This document shows positions 11,960-22,715 of a DNA stretch of 58,000 nt, one piece after another (position 1 is the stretch's first letter; every line of letters begins with the position of its first letter). Below the pieces are notes generated by a model that was given only the letters and a program-made list of their open reading frames with translations, was not told the origin of the DNA and searched no databases. Source of the stretch: Cryptomeria japonica. Taxonomy: Eukaryota; Streptophyta; Pinopsida; Cupressales; Cupressaceae. Position numbers and translations under genes: made by a program. The stretch lies in assembly GCF_030272615.1 (NCBI RefSeq), contig NC_081414.1:782480119-782538118 (forward strand), given 5' to 3'.

Positions 11960-12858
11960 TGAATATATTAAGCCAAGAGAGGCTCGAACCTTTACATGAT
12001 TGCAAAACTAGCAAGCAACAAAAACCAAGGGGTCACAAGGGGTGAGGGACCAAGACCCAAATTCCTACTGCCAAAAGGGAAAATAAACCAATGGGAATTC
12101 AACAAAACTAATAAAAACCAAAAGGAAAACTAGCAGAACCAACATACCGAAAAAAGAAAAAAAACAAGACACATCCCCATGGAAGGCACAAATCGATGGC
12201 CAACCTAGTGGGGGAAAACACCAACTTCCTATCCTAGTAGATTTGTTTTCCTTTTTTTGAGAAAGAGATTTTCCTATTAAAACCTTTTTAAGAGGAGATG
12301 ATCAAGGAATCCAAGGTTGCCTTCACCTTAGACACAGATGCCTCTAGCCTTGTGGTAGTGGAGGACTCCAAATGGCACCACATTTTTTCTCGCCTCTTTG
12401 TGCTTTCATCTTTAATGTGTTGGAGAGCAATGAAGTTCTTCTCAATCATCTCCATGTTTTGTGCAAACATATTTTCTATTTTCCTTTTCATGAAGTCTTG
12501 ATTATCATGTAGTGCCTCAACGACTTCCACCAAATCCTTCGTGTCATTACCTTGGTTTATTTTCTCATTGAGCTCCTTCACTATCCTCTCCAAACCTTCC
12601 AAATTTTCACCCATTACAACAAATTTATATATTTCCATCCAAGCACCTTGGTCATTATCATCCATATCGCAACTCGATGATCTAGCATCCGCTTTAGCAA
12701 GGACTTTGATTTTATTGATTTTCTTCTTTGCCACCTCAAATTGTCCCAAAATCCAATAAATGGCAAGTAAATTCTTATTGAACCCCTCATAGAGTTATTC
12801 ACTTTTCTTTCAAGGAGGGGAAATTCCTCCTTAATCAAAGGATTCATATGAGAAGAAT
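11960..12858 (-). mobile_element. LINE 3' end, copy 1
   Basis: On the minus strand this carries the end of a coiled-coil reading frame and a 3' tail ending near GGCTCGAACC-complement and a TTTAAT-type terminus, the usual plant L1 3' end. The same tail is found at about 14578 and, more diverged, at about 42880. The 5' side stops at 12858, where an internal deletion joins it to downstream flank. Confidence 0.75.
12288..12749 (-). pseudogene. LINE third ORF, C-terminal coiled-coil part, copy 1
   Basis: An open frame of 153 codons. It contains KKKINKIKVLAKAD, a DMDDNDQGAW motif and then a charged heptad-like helix (ENLEGLERIVKELNEKI, VVEALHDNQDFMKRKIENMF) consistent with a coiled coil. A frameshifted N-terminal continuation runs to 12949 (IKEEFPLLERKVNNSMRG). 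The frame matches 15400-14895 closely and 43665-43410 more distantly, where KKKIN, NDKDQRVW and KRKI are kept. I do not recognise the protein. Its place just before the LINE 3' end suggests a third ORF of that LINE. The plus-strand frames here are shadows. Confidence 0.65.
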
Positions 12859-13665
12859 TATCACTAATATGATCTAAAAGAGAGATACCTGCATATCTAT
12901 AAAAATGAGGAAATGGTTTTAATACTACTTCTAGAACTTGAATTCTCATGTTTCAATGGAATGCTAGTATACCATGGTGAGAATGGTAAATTTAATTCTA
13001 GAATATTTAGATGCACATAAATATTAGTCACCATAATGGTCTACAAGATTAAGGATTTGAGATAAGATCATCAATGGGGTTACAAATAGAAGAGGAATGC
13101 GTGTATGGGCTAGTATATTTTATATTATCAACTAAAACCAAATAATATAGAACAAAGATCAAACAAGGGATAAATACAAGTCAATGTTTGCATCCCATTA
13201 GGCATATCAAGAATTGCTGATTTTTAATTTTGTACTTTCATACACACTATATAATCATGGGACATCGCATGAGTATGTGACTACACTACTTATGTAGCAC
13301 CTAGAATTTTAAGAATTGACTTGTCGTATATTTTTGAATAAATTTATTAATAAATAAAGAAAAAAAGGGAAGAATTTTCCTAAAAATATAACTAAACTCT
13401 AAGGTGATTTTTGAAGACAGTTATTGAGAGTAAAATATATGTATATATTATTTATAATAATTGAATACTCCATTGAAAAATCACACTACACGAAACTAGA
13501 TATTAATACAGAAAATATAAAAAAAAAACAATGCGCATCCAATTTATTCAATAAAATAGAATTACACTCATAAATTACAATGATAAAACCACATGGGCTT
13601 ACCTAACTACAAAGAAAATTTCATAAATTACAATATCTACCTCACTACAAAGAAACTCAACTTCT
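12858..13665. repeat. Flank repeat, copy 1 (no gene)
   Basis: About 800 bp, repeated at 27432-28258 with high similarity and a few small indels. It has no convincing coding frame. A TGTAGCACCTAGAATTTTAAG stretch at about 13294 looks like the start of a gypsy-type LTR, but I could not find the other end. Confidence 0.7.
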
Positions 13666-14894
13666 CATTCAACGAAGCACTAGGGGGAACCTAAGTAGTC
13701 TTCACCACTGAAAGTAAGTTGAGTCTTTTTTGAAGGGAAATGTATCGCGTAAGTCCAGTCGTCTGTGCCGGTCGAGAGACAGACATGTAGTGAATCACGA
13801 TAAACACGAATACAGAATCTTTTCTATATTTTGATGAAAACGACTTCCATTAACAAGTGGAATTTGGACCCACACGTTTAATGGTCAATTTGATAAAATA
13901 AAAAAATTATAGTAACAAAGCTGTTTGAATAGATAAAATTTAATATCTAAATTTTTAATTAGATGAAAATTTTATTTTCAAAATTTATAAAAATAAATAA
14001 ATAAGAGAAACATTTTTTTATGGTAAGGAAGTAAAAAACAATTAGAATTGAAAATAATGTATTATATTATTTTCTTTAAAACTTGTTAGAATAAAGTATA
14101 TTAGAGTGAATTTTTATCATAAAATTATTAAAAAAAATATAATTTTTTTTTTTTATGAATTGTTGTGATAGTTGGAACCTCCCAAGTTAGTCTATTGTTG
14201 AAATACATAAACTAAAATTAAAAAGAGATATAAGAATGTTTCTTAGATCACTCAAGGAAGGATAATTGGTTTGGAAAGTTGTGAACATTGTACAAGGGAC
14301 ACATAGAGTTTGAGGTACCAAGTATAGTTGGAATTATCCTACATAGAGTTATTTCTTATGGGAACTTGTATTTTGTTTTGTTCTAAATATGAACTACTCC
14401 TGAAATGATCATATGCTAAGAAGCTAAATGATTAATTTCATCCTAAAGTGAGATATTATTTCTAGATATTTAAAACAAATATGTTTCCCTAAGATAATAT
14501 TTGTGTTAAATAAATAGTATTTTAATGTTATAGTTTAGCTATTTTTTATTTTTAAGAGAATTTAACTAACTATTTTGAATACATTAAACAAGGAGAGGCT
14601 CGAACCTTTACATGATTGCAAAACTAGCAAGCAACAAAAACCAGGGGCTCACGAGGGGTGAGGGACCAAGACCCAAACTCCTATTGCCAAAGAGGAAAAC
14701 AAACCAATAGTCATTCAACAAAACTAACAAAAACCAAAAGGAAAACTAGCAGAAGCAACATACTTAAAAAAAACAAAATAAGACATCCCCATGCAAGGCA
14801 CGAATCGATGGCCAACCTAGTGGGACACCAACTTACTATCCTAGCAAATTTCTTTTCCTTTTTTTGAGAAAGATATTTTTATATTAAAACCATT

Positions 14895-16390
14895 CTAAGA
14901 GGAGATGATCAAGGAATCTAAGGTTGCCTTCACCTTAGACACATATGCCTCTAGCCCAGTGGTAGTGGACGACTCCAAATGGCACCACTTTTTTGCTTGC
15001 CTCTTTGTGATTTCATCTTTAATGTATTGGAGAGAAATGAAGTTCTTCTCAATCATCTCCATGTTTTGAGCAAACATATTTCTATTTTCCTTTTCATGAA
15101 GTCTTGATTATCATGTAGTGCCTCAACCACTTCCACCAAATCCTTCGTGTGATTACCTTGGTTCATTTTCTCATTAAGCTCCTTCACTATCCTCTCCAAA
15201 CCTTTGAAATTTTAAACTATTACAACAAATTTATATATTTCCATCCAAGAACCTTGGTCATTATCATCCATATTGCAACTCGATGATCTGGTATCCGCTT
15301 TAGCAAGGGATTCAATTTTATTGATTTTCTTCTTTGCCACCTCAAATTGTCCCAAAATCTAATAACTAGCAAGTTAATTCTTATTTAACCCCTCATAGAG
15401 TTATTCACTTTCCTTGCAAGGAGAGGAAATTCCTCCTTAATCAAAGAATTCATATGAGAATAATGAGGGGAGCTAGGGGAAAAGGGGAGGAGGGGTAGCA
15501 GTGTTCCTCACAAAGTTTTCAAGGGTCCATTTAGACATAGTAGACCAAAAAGAAGTCACTGGCTTTGAATATTGTCCACGAATTATAGAATTTTTAATAG
15601 AGCATTCACCAATAGGGGGTCATGGTTTTTATTTCTTTATTTAGTATTCCTAGAAGGGTTAACTTGAGTGAGATTATTCTAGGGCTTTAGAGTTGTTGCA
15701 GAATCAATCAGGTTGAGTGATAACTCAAAACACAAGCCTAAGCCAGAAAGATTAATGGCAAGGCCACTAGTTGGGGTTAAACCTAGGTGACAATTATAAA
15801 GTCATAGAATGAGACGTTGTTGCAAGGGGAGGGTACCTTTAGATTTGTCCACCACAGTATATTAAGAAATGGATGAGAACATCTAGAATGGAAAGATCAT
15901 CTTGATGCCATATCTTAAATTATTGATTATGGGAAATAACTAGGAGTGGAAGCGCTTAAATGACCCGTTCAAGGTGAAAAATTTCATTAAGAGAAATGCC
16001 ACCTCTTTTAAGATTCTCGACATGTCATCCATTTATAACCCAATTTCAAGGTAGGTGACATTCTCACTCGGGCATCAAAATCTTTAGAAGGCCTCCTTAT
16101 GGTTGCCCTCTGGATTTTTTGGGAAGGATGCCCCTTCCACAACTAGTCTAGTGCCAACCATAATAGTATCCATTGACACTATGAACTTCACCTTCCCCAC
16201 ATAGACTTCTCCATCCTCCCAAGACTTGGAAAATTACTCCAATAATGAGGGATTAAAGACCTTCGTTTCTTCCACATAGTTATCTCGATTACCCTCAACT
16301 AATTTCTCCTAGAGAGCCTCATTCTTTTTTATTTTATAACAACTATCAATAACTTTTCCAATTAAGTCACCTCCCATAGTTACTATCGAA
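14895..16390 (-). pseudogene. LINE third ORF, copy 2
   Basis: In minus-strand order: GGDLIGKVIDSCYKIKKNEAL, with several residues matching the start of the 51.9-51.7 kb copy; VEETKVFNPSLLE; DGEVYVGKVKFIVSMD and RLVVEGASF with NPEGN; VTYLEIGLQMDDMSRILKEV; a proline-rich stretch ATPPPLFP; then the coiled coil ending in MFAQNMEMIEKNFISLQYIK, with a stop at 14895. Stops and shifts interrupt it. The equivalent copy at 51.9-51.5 and 44.4-43.2 kb has EGEVQVGGLKLMVSMG, LVVEGMTLKKKPKGN and a similar proline-rich and coiled-coil end. The function is unknown to me. Confidence 0.6.
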
Positions 16391-16399
16391 AAACTAGAG

Positions 16400-16404
16400 C
16401 TAAG
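16400..16404. repeat. Target-site duplication of D, left copy (CTAAG)
   Basis: CTAAG directly before the TGTTGGTG start of the D 5' LTR. The same five bases occur at 26657-26661 directly after the 3' LTR. Confidence 0.9.
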
Positions 16405-16528
16405 TGTTGGTGTAAATAATTATTCATCTTGGATATTATTACACCTTACTTAAGCTTACTTAGGAAATGCATTTCATAGTAGTTTGGGTATGAGACACTT
16501 GTGTGTAGGAGAATCTCCATCTTTTATG
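16405..16528 (+). repeat. 5' LTR of D, first part
   Basis: Starts TGTTGGTGTAAATAATT and matches 26227 onward. Near 16500 it lacks about 26 bp that the 3' LTR has, between CACTT and TGTGTAGG. Interrupted at 16528 by element E. Confidence 0.9.
16524..16528. repeat. Target-site duplication of E, left copy (TTATG)
   Basis: TTATG before the TGTTAGCATT start of E; the identical copy is at 24258-24262. Confidence 0.93.
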
Positions 16529-18067
16529 TGTTAGCATTTGGCATTATAATAGACAATGGAAGATTGTTGGCATTTCAATAAGGATATTGAGAAGGTTGTT
16601 GATGATTATGGATATAACTGATTAAGGATGTTTACTGTCTTGATATTATTATTTTGCCATTGATGTCAAGAAATTGATTTTCTAATTCAGTATGATGTTG
16701 CCATATCTTGAGAAGTATGATTTAAAGAGTATAAAGATGTCGGTAAAAGAAATAGAAAGATTATGATGAATAAGGGGATGAATAAGGTATTCAATGGGCA
16801 ACTATTACTGAGTTGGACAATGATGAGATCATGATGTTTAGATTGTTTTAACATCATACATATGTTGTAAATTGTAAGGTTAATACTATCCTATGTTACC
16901 AAGCAAAGAACCTAGTCAGTAAACCCTAAGGAGCCTAGTCGGTAAAACCCTAAGGTTATCGCTATCGGTTAATGAAGGTAGAATGTCTACCGAGTGAAGT
17001 TTAGTATTTACCGAGTTATAACCGAGTTGTAACCGAGTTGTAACAAAATGCATTAAATGTTTACATGCGTTATTTAATGAAGGAAGCTGATGAGCTGGAA
17101 CTGATTAAATGATTGGTATGCCGTAAATATAGTTTCTTAAGAATCTATGGCAAAGGAAAGTCGGCAGGAAGATCTACAGTTCAGATTAAACCGCATTACC
17201 CTAGCACAAGTTCCAAGAAATGTATGCAAGTCCCAAGGCAGGGTAAAATGTTTTCAGATCGAAGGATACATTGAACTTGGTCAAGCATGAAGACTTGATG
17301 GCTATGATTGATCATGGGAAATGTGATAAAAGAGATTAAGCGGTTAGCTAATTGTTTATAAATAGGGAACTGTTGATAAACAATGTATGCGGGCAAGTGT
17401 ATGCACAGGGATGCTACATAGTGATTACCGAGCACAGAAGCTTAAAGACCTATTTGAATAATAGAGTATAGAAGCCCAATAGATGGACAAGATTAGTTCT
17501 ATGTCTAGATTGTATTGAACAAATAAGAATCTGCTTTAGCATTTTAGATGTGAAGTTGCAGATAGATTTTTATTATTGTTATTTTGTGAAGTAATAGAAA
17601 ATCTCTTAACTGAGTGGACTTAATAGTCTTATTTGTAAAACCCTCTAGCAAGGTGACATTCTGATTGAGTGTTTGAAATCCTTTAACGAGGTCACTTCTA
17701 ACAAGGTGAAGATCCTAACAGATCTGAGGGAAATCCCTTAACCGGGTCACATCTAGCAATGTGTTTGTAATCTTTAACAGGATTTGCTTTTAATCGAGCA
17801 TACTCTAGAATAGTATATTTCTTAGTGGGTTCAAAATCCCACAGTGGTTTTTCCCTATTTGGGTTTCCACGTTAAATCTAGTGTTATGATGTTTATATGG
17901 TTTTGAGTTTGCATGTTTAGCAGTTTTGGTTATATTATTGAAGTATATGTTACCGAGGTTGAATCTGATGTTTTTATGGAAGATTAAGTTTGTATGATTC
18001 ACCCCCCCCTCCCCTCTCATCTTGTTGGCTATTGGATCTATACTTATATTAGGTATCAGAACTATCA
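16529..18067 (+). repeat. 5' LTR of E
   Basis: TGTTAGCATTTGG to AACTATCA. Near its 3' end are the R-region block (GGTTTTTCCCTATTTGGGTTT, 17839-17859) and a C tract (18002-18014). It contains many short ACCGAGT/AACCGAG repeats. The open frames inside it are not genes. Confidence 0.95.
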
Positions 18068-18069
18068 AT

Positions 18070-18081
18070 TGGTATCAGAGC
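18070..18081 (+). other. Primer-binding site of E
   Basis: TGGTATCAGAGC, two bases after the LTR end: an exact match to the usual plant initiator Met-tRNA primer site. Confidence 0.93.
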
Positions 18082-18131
18082 ATTGGACTCCAGAAGAAAA
18101 GTTTAAAGGCACTTGAGTTAAAGATGCAAAG

Positions 18132-19057
18132 ATGTATAAGAGGGATGCGCCGAAGCTGAACAAGTCAAGTTTCTCTACATGGCAGAAAAGAATGAAGCTG
18201 CATCTATCAGGAGTTGGAGAATATGGTGTATACTATTTGGACAATGATTTTGTTACACTGAGCACCTATCCTTTGACAATGGAAGAGATAAAGGCAAAGC
18301 AAGAACATATCCAAGAAATGATTGAAATAACATCTGCATTGACCGACTCATAGTTTAATGACCTAGAAGGATGCAAGGATGCAAAGGCAATGTGGGATAA
18401 GCTCATATCAGTATATGGAGGAGATGAACATGTTCAAAGAGCAAAAGTAGATAGTCTAAGAGGACAACTTGAATCCATGAGGATGAGTGAAGGTGAGAAC
18501 ATAACTCAGTATAGTACAAGACTAAAGGAGATTGTTAATCAAATCAAAGGAGCAGGTGGAACTATTGAATAAAAGGATATAACAAGTAAGTTGTTAAGAA
18601 CCCTTCTACCAGCTTATGCAATCTGAGTCTCTGCAATCAATTAATTGAGGTTTGTACCTAATATGCTAGTTTCTTTAGATGCTACTATTGGTAAGCTACA
18701 TGCATTTGAGTTAAGTAACTTTGATAACAGTGGATCTTCGGTAAATAAAGTTGAATCTGCATTTAGTTCATTTCATCTTGATGAATCTAATGATTACAAT
18801 GAAAAAAGTATAAGTACTCTGAAGGAGATCACAATGGAGCAAGTGAAAGATTTCGTAAGAACATGGAAGAAGTACACAAACTATATGAGGAAATCAGAAA
18901 GCAGGAAGAGTTTGAAGCACTATTAGCCAAAAGGTTACCTAGAGGCAAAGGTAAGTATAAAGGAAACCTACCTTTGAAATGTTTCAATTATGATAAGATA
19001 GGACATATGGCTTCTAACTATCCTGACAAAGATTCTAGTGAAAAGAGAGATTACTGA
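18132..19057 (+). pseudogene. copia E gag (broken)
   Basis: Starts MYKRDAPKLNKSSFSTWQKR, the equivalent of KLDGTNYGIW in A and G. It continues in frame through a TAG at about 18351 to MWDKLISVYGGDEHVQRAKV and LRGQLESMRMSEGENITQY, the UBN2-type gag core. After further breaks it reaches LHAFELSNFD and the zinc knuckle KCFNYDKIGHMASNYP at about 18978-19025. In the CX2CX4HX4C pattern the second and last Cys are both Tyr, so zinc binding should be lost. The start at 18132 is 50 bp after the primer site. Confidence 0.88.
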
Positions 19058-19129
19058 GATGACAGACAGAAAGATAATCATTACAGAGGACACCGAGACT
19101 TCAGAAGAAGACATAGAAAGACATGCTTA

Positions 19130-19504
19130 ATGGCTGATGAGGAATCCAATGATGATAAATCAGATGGAACTGATACAGAGGAAGTAGTTTATGTGGCTAT
19201 CAAAGATGGATTAGACGAAGAAAGGTATGAAGAAAAAGCCCTAATATCTCACATAAATACTAATGATTCTTGGATCATAGATAGTGGATGCTCACATCAT
19301 ATGACAGGAGATAAACACAAGTTTGTTATATTAGAAGATTATGATGGAGGCTATGTAAGATTTGGTAATGATGCACCATGTCTGGTGAAAGGTAAAGGAT
19401 CTATAAAACTTCTTGACAATGCAAGATGCAATGATGTTTATTGGGTTGAAGGTTTGAAATACAATTTGTTAAGTGTAGCACAGCTAAACAATACAGGTTT
19501 TTGA
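19130..19504 (+). pseudogene. copia E protease
   Basis: A frame of 124 codons: an acidic linker, then NDSWIIDSGCSHHMTGDKHKF with the DSG active site, GGYVRFGNDAPCLVKGKGSI, and VYWVEGLKYNLLSVAQL. This is the full copia aspartic protease pattern, including the stretch that A has lost. The frame ends at a TGA at 19502-19504, one codon past NNTGF, where pol should continue into the pre-integrase region (19505-19618). Confidence 0.88.
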
Positions 19505-19618
19505 ATAGAATTTCAGAAAGGAATTGTCAAAGTTCATAACAAAAATGAAAAGTTAGCTGCTACTAGGACACAAACAAAAGGTAACACATTTCACCTTGAC
19601 TCAACTCGGAACAAGTGT

Positions 19619-20776
19619 TTGTATGCAAAGATAGATGATACCTGGTTATGGTATAAAAGGTTTTGTCATGTAAATTTTGATAATCTGATCAAAATAAGAA
19701 AGAAGCACCGAGTAAGAGGTCTACCGAGTCTTGAAAAACTTGAGAATGCTATGTGCAGAGGATGCCAGATGGGTAAGATGACAAGATCAAGCTTTACAAG
19801 TAAGTCTTACACTTCTAAAGAAATTTTAGATCTTGTGCACACTGATCTTTGTGGTCCTATGAAAGTTCAAAGTTATTATGGTGATAAATATTTCATATTA
19901 TTTGTGGATGACTATTCAAGGATGATGTCGGTAATGTTTTTAAAAGATAAATCAAAAGATTTTCAAATGTTGAAATGGTACAAGGCAAGAGTTGAAAATG
20001 AAACAGGAAGACAACTAAAATGTCTTAAATCAGATAGAGGAGGAGAGTTCACATCTGATGAATTCAACTTATTCTTCAATGATCATGGTATTAAAAGACA
20101 AGTCTCTGCACTGAGAACTCTACAGCAGAATGGAATAGCTGTGAGAAGAAATAGATATTTTGTGGATTGTGCTAGAACACTGATGATTGAAAACAAAGTG
20201 CCACAAACATTTTGGAGAGAAGCAATAAGCACAATAGTTTACACCCTGAACCGCATACAATTTAAGAAAGGTACTTTGAAGACACCATATGAAATCTGGT
20301 ATGATAAGAAACCCAATGTAAGTTATTTTAAAATCTTTGGAAGTAGATGCTATGTTCACAAAGATGATAGAAATGACAAGTTTGATCAAAAAAGTGAAGA
20401 AGGAACATTTCTAGGTTATTCTCCTAGAAGCAAAGCATTTAAATGTCTGATCAAATCATCTAACAAAATAGTAGAAAGTGCAAATGTGAAAATTAATGAA
20501 TTTGCAGAAAGAAATGATGAAGGAAATTCCAAGGAACCAGAAGACTATGATGAATTTGTCTATGTTCAACAAACAAGTCTTACTGAGAAAACTGTTGAAG
20601 AAAATGAAGAGAATCTCCAGTTACTGAGTGATGAAGAAGATCATACAAAGCCTACTAAGCCTATATTAGCCAAGTATGTTAGAAGACATCATGCACCAAG
20701 TCAGATTATAGGAGATAAGGATGATCCAATGATGACAAGGAACAAACTGAGACAGAACATATGTCTGATATCTTAA
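19619..20776 (+). pseudogene. copia E integrase
   Basis: A 385-codon frame. It has the HHCC-type zinc finger remnant (WYKRFCHVNFDNL, CRGCQMGK), the catalytic Asp in LVHTDLCGP, DDYSRMMSVMFL, the second Asp in SDRGGEFTSDEF, then NGIAVRRNRYF where relatives have NGVVERxNR: the catalytic Glu is Val. Then come TFWREAISTIVYTLNRI, GTFLGYSPRSKAFKC and an acidic linker to a TAA where CLISQ would be expected. The frame is long and well kept, but the enzyme core is inactive. Confidence 0.9.
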
Positions 20777-20779
20777 TTT

Positions 20780-21589
20780 GAACCGAGAATAGTGAAAGAG
20801 ACATTTAATAGTGAAGATTGGATAAATGCTATGATAGAAGAGATTGATCAAATCAAGAAGAGTGACACATGGACACTAATCCCAAGACCAAAGGACAAAA
20901 ATGTAATCGATACAAAGTGGATTTTCAGAAACAAGCTAAATGAAAAAGGAGAGGTCATTCAAAACAAAGCAAGACTAGTTTGCAAAGGTTATGCTCAAGA
21001 AGAAGGAATTGATTATGGTGAAACTTTTGCACCTATTGCTAGACTTGAAGGAGTAAGAACATTGTTGGCATATGCTGCTTTCAAAAACTTCAAGGTATAT
21101 CAAATGGATGTCAAATCTACATTTCTGAATGGAATAATAGAAGAAGAAGTTTTTATTGAACAACCTAAAGGATTTGTTGAAGACAAGAATAAAGATCAGG
21201 TATGCAAATTGAACAAAGCTTTATATGGTTTGAAACAAGCACCTAGAGCATGGTATGAAAGATTGCACTCTTATTTGATTAAGATTGGTTTTATAAGGAC
21301 AAGTGAGAATAGAAATATGTACATGAAGAATGATGGAAATGGAATACTAATCTCAGCCATATTTGTTGATGATATTATATTTTGTGGAAATGACTCTCTA
21401 TGCAAGAACTTTGGAAATGAAATGAGAAAAGAATTTGAGATGTCCTTAATCGATGAGATAAAGTATTTTATAGGTTTACAGATACTGCAAATGGAAAATG
21501 AGATTTTCATTACTCAATCCAAGTACATAAAGGAAATCTTGAAGAAATTTGAAATTTGGAATGGAGGATTAAAAATCTGCATCTATTGA
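20780..21589 (+). pseudogene. copia E reverse transcriptase
   Basis: A 265-codon frame from 20792: [89 protein letters not shown], the catalytic FVDDIIFCG, and [14 protein letters not shown]. These are the copia RT blocks in order, with catalytic Asp residues intact. It ends prematurely after KKFEIWNGG, where a deletion of about 20 codons and a shift separate it from RNase H. Confidence 0.92.
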
Positions 21590-21608
21590 TGAGACAATTT
21601 ACCAATCC

Positions 21609-22268
21609 ATGAATGGAAAGCTACAATATGTTGTTCACAACAGACCAGACATAGCACATGCAGTAGGTATAGTTGCAAGATTCTTTGCAGATCCCAAGGA
21701 AACACACATGACAACAATCAAAAGAATTTTTAGATATTTGAAAGGCACAAAGGATTATGGCTTAGTATATCAGAAAGGAAATGATTTTGATTTAAAAGTT
21801 TATACTGATGCTGATTGGGCAGGCAACATTGATGATAGAAAAAGCACAAGTGGAGGAGCTTTGTTTTTAGGAGAAAGACTAGTGAGTTGGCTTATCAAGA
21901 AACAAGGATGTGTTTCACAGTCAACAACAAAAGCTGAATACGTTGCTGCAACATTGAATTGTACTAACATTGCATGGATCAAACAACTGTTGTAAGGTAT
22001 AAATGAGAAATTTACTAAGCCAGTAACTATATTCTGTGACAATACTAGTGCCATTAACATTTCAAAAAATCATGTTATGCACTCTAAGACAAAGCACATC
22101 TCTATCAAATATCATTATCTTAGAGAAGAAGCTCAAGAGAAGAAAGTGGTGTTGGAGTATGTTATCACAAAGGAACAAATAGTAGATATCTTCACCAAAC
22201 CACTACCAAGGGACACTTTTTAATATCTGAGAAGTAAGTTAGGGGTCCTACCCCTATCTTCTACTCAC
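21609..22268 (+). pseudogene. copia E RNase H
   Basis: Frame 21609-21995 gives MNGKLQYVVHNRPDIAHAVG, YTDADWAGNIDDRKSTSGGA and TKAEYVAATLNCTNIAWIKQ. After a TAA at 21993-21995 the reading goes on with FCDNTSAINISKNHVMHSK, KHISIKYHYLREEAQ and EQIVDIFTKPLPRDTF, another stop, and the natural end near 22268. These are the usual RNase H blocks of copia pol. Confidence 0.9.
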
Positions 22269-22506
22269 AGACTGAGTTTGGTGAAAGCATCAATCTGGTG
22301 ACTCTATCAAATATATTTTAGGAGTTGATGTTGATTTACACACTTTAGGAGGTCTTCTAAAGGTGTGTAGGAAACAATACAGGATACAATACCGGGAATA
22401 GGAATTGAAGACAAAATGCTCTGACTGAGACTGAATTGACACATCATAGCAGGAATTCACTTCATACAGGAAGAAATTCTGTTTTAGTTCTTTACTTTTT
22501 GGCATT

Positions 22507-22524
22507 TTTGTCAAAGGGGGAGAA
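22507..22524 (+). other. Upstream polypurine tract of E
   Basis: TTGTCAAAGGGGGAGAAG, followed by two further GGGGGAGAAG runs up to 22610. Comparable second tracts occur in A, G and I at about 170-210 bp from the 3' LTR. Confidence 0.55.
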
Positions 22525-22703
22525 GAATAATATAAGGGGGAGAAGACTGATTAGACACAAGCTTGAAATTGAAGATTGAAAAGAGGAGAAGTCTAATGTA
22601 TGGGGGAGAAGTCGGATGATAGCTAGAGAGCATTTCAGCATTTCAGAATCACAGCAATATGAATCTTTTTAAGGTCAAATCAATTGGTTTTGCCATCAAT
22701 TCC

Positions 22704-22715
22704 AAAGGGGGTGAT
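22704..22715 (+). other. Polypurine tract of E
   Basis: AAAGGGGGTGAT directly before the 3' LTR start at 22716; this is the plus-strand priming site. Confidence 0.85.

Larger units (their letters stand above)
10742..13665. repeat. Tandem duplication unit 1 (internally deleted)
   Basis: Unit 1 matches unit 2 in two stretches: 10742-12858 against 13732-15463, and 12858-13665 against 27432-28258. It holds a flank (10742-11960), a LINE 3' end (11960-12858) and a second flank (12858-13665). The middle part present in unit 2 (15463-16404 plus 26662-27432) is absent. Unit 1 also has a stretch of about 370 bp at 11000-11480 that unit 2 lacks. Confidence 0.85.
14578..16404 (-). mobile_element. LINE 3' part, copy 2 (continues at 26662)
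   Basis: On the minus strand this continues the RNase H remnant of 26960-26662 through the third ORF to the LINE 3' end. Only a short piece of RNase H is present, so the copy looks 5'-truncated, as LINE insertions often are. It is the target in which element D sits (duplication CTAAG at 16400-16404). Confidence 0.72.

Noticed and set aside
12298-12759. Plus-strand frames of 67 and 72 codons
   Set aside because: They lie opposite the longer minus-strand coiled-coil frame, which is repeated in two other places; the plus frames are shadows.
13655-13724. ACTCAACTT and AAGTTGAGT as terminal inverted repeats of a small DNA transposon between the tandem units
   Set aside because: Only 9 bp arms, no target-site duplication found, and the left arm belongs to the shared flank repeat.
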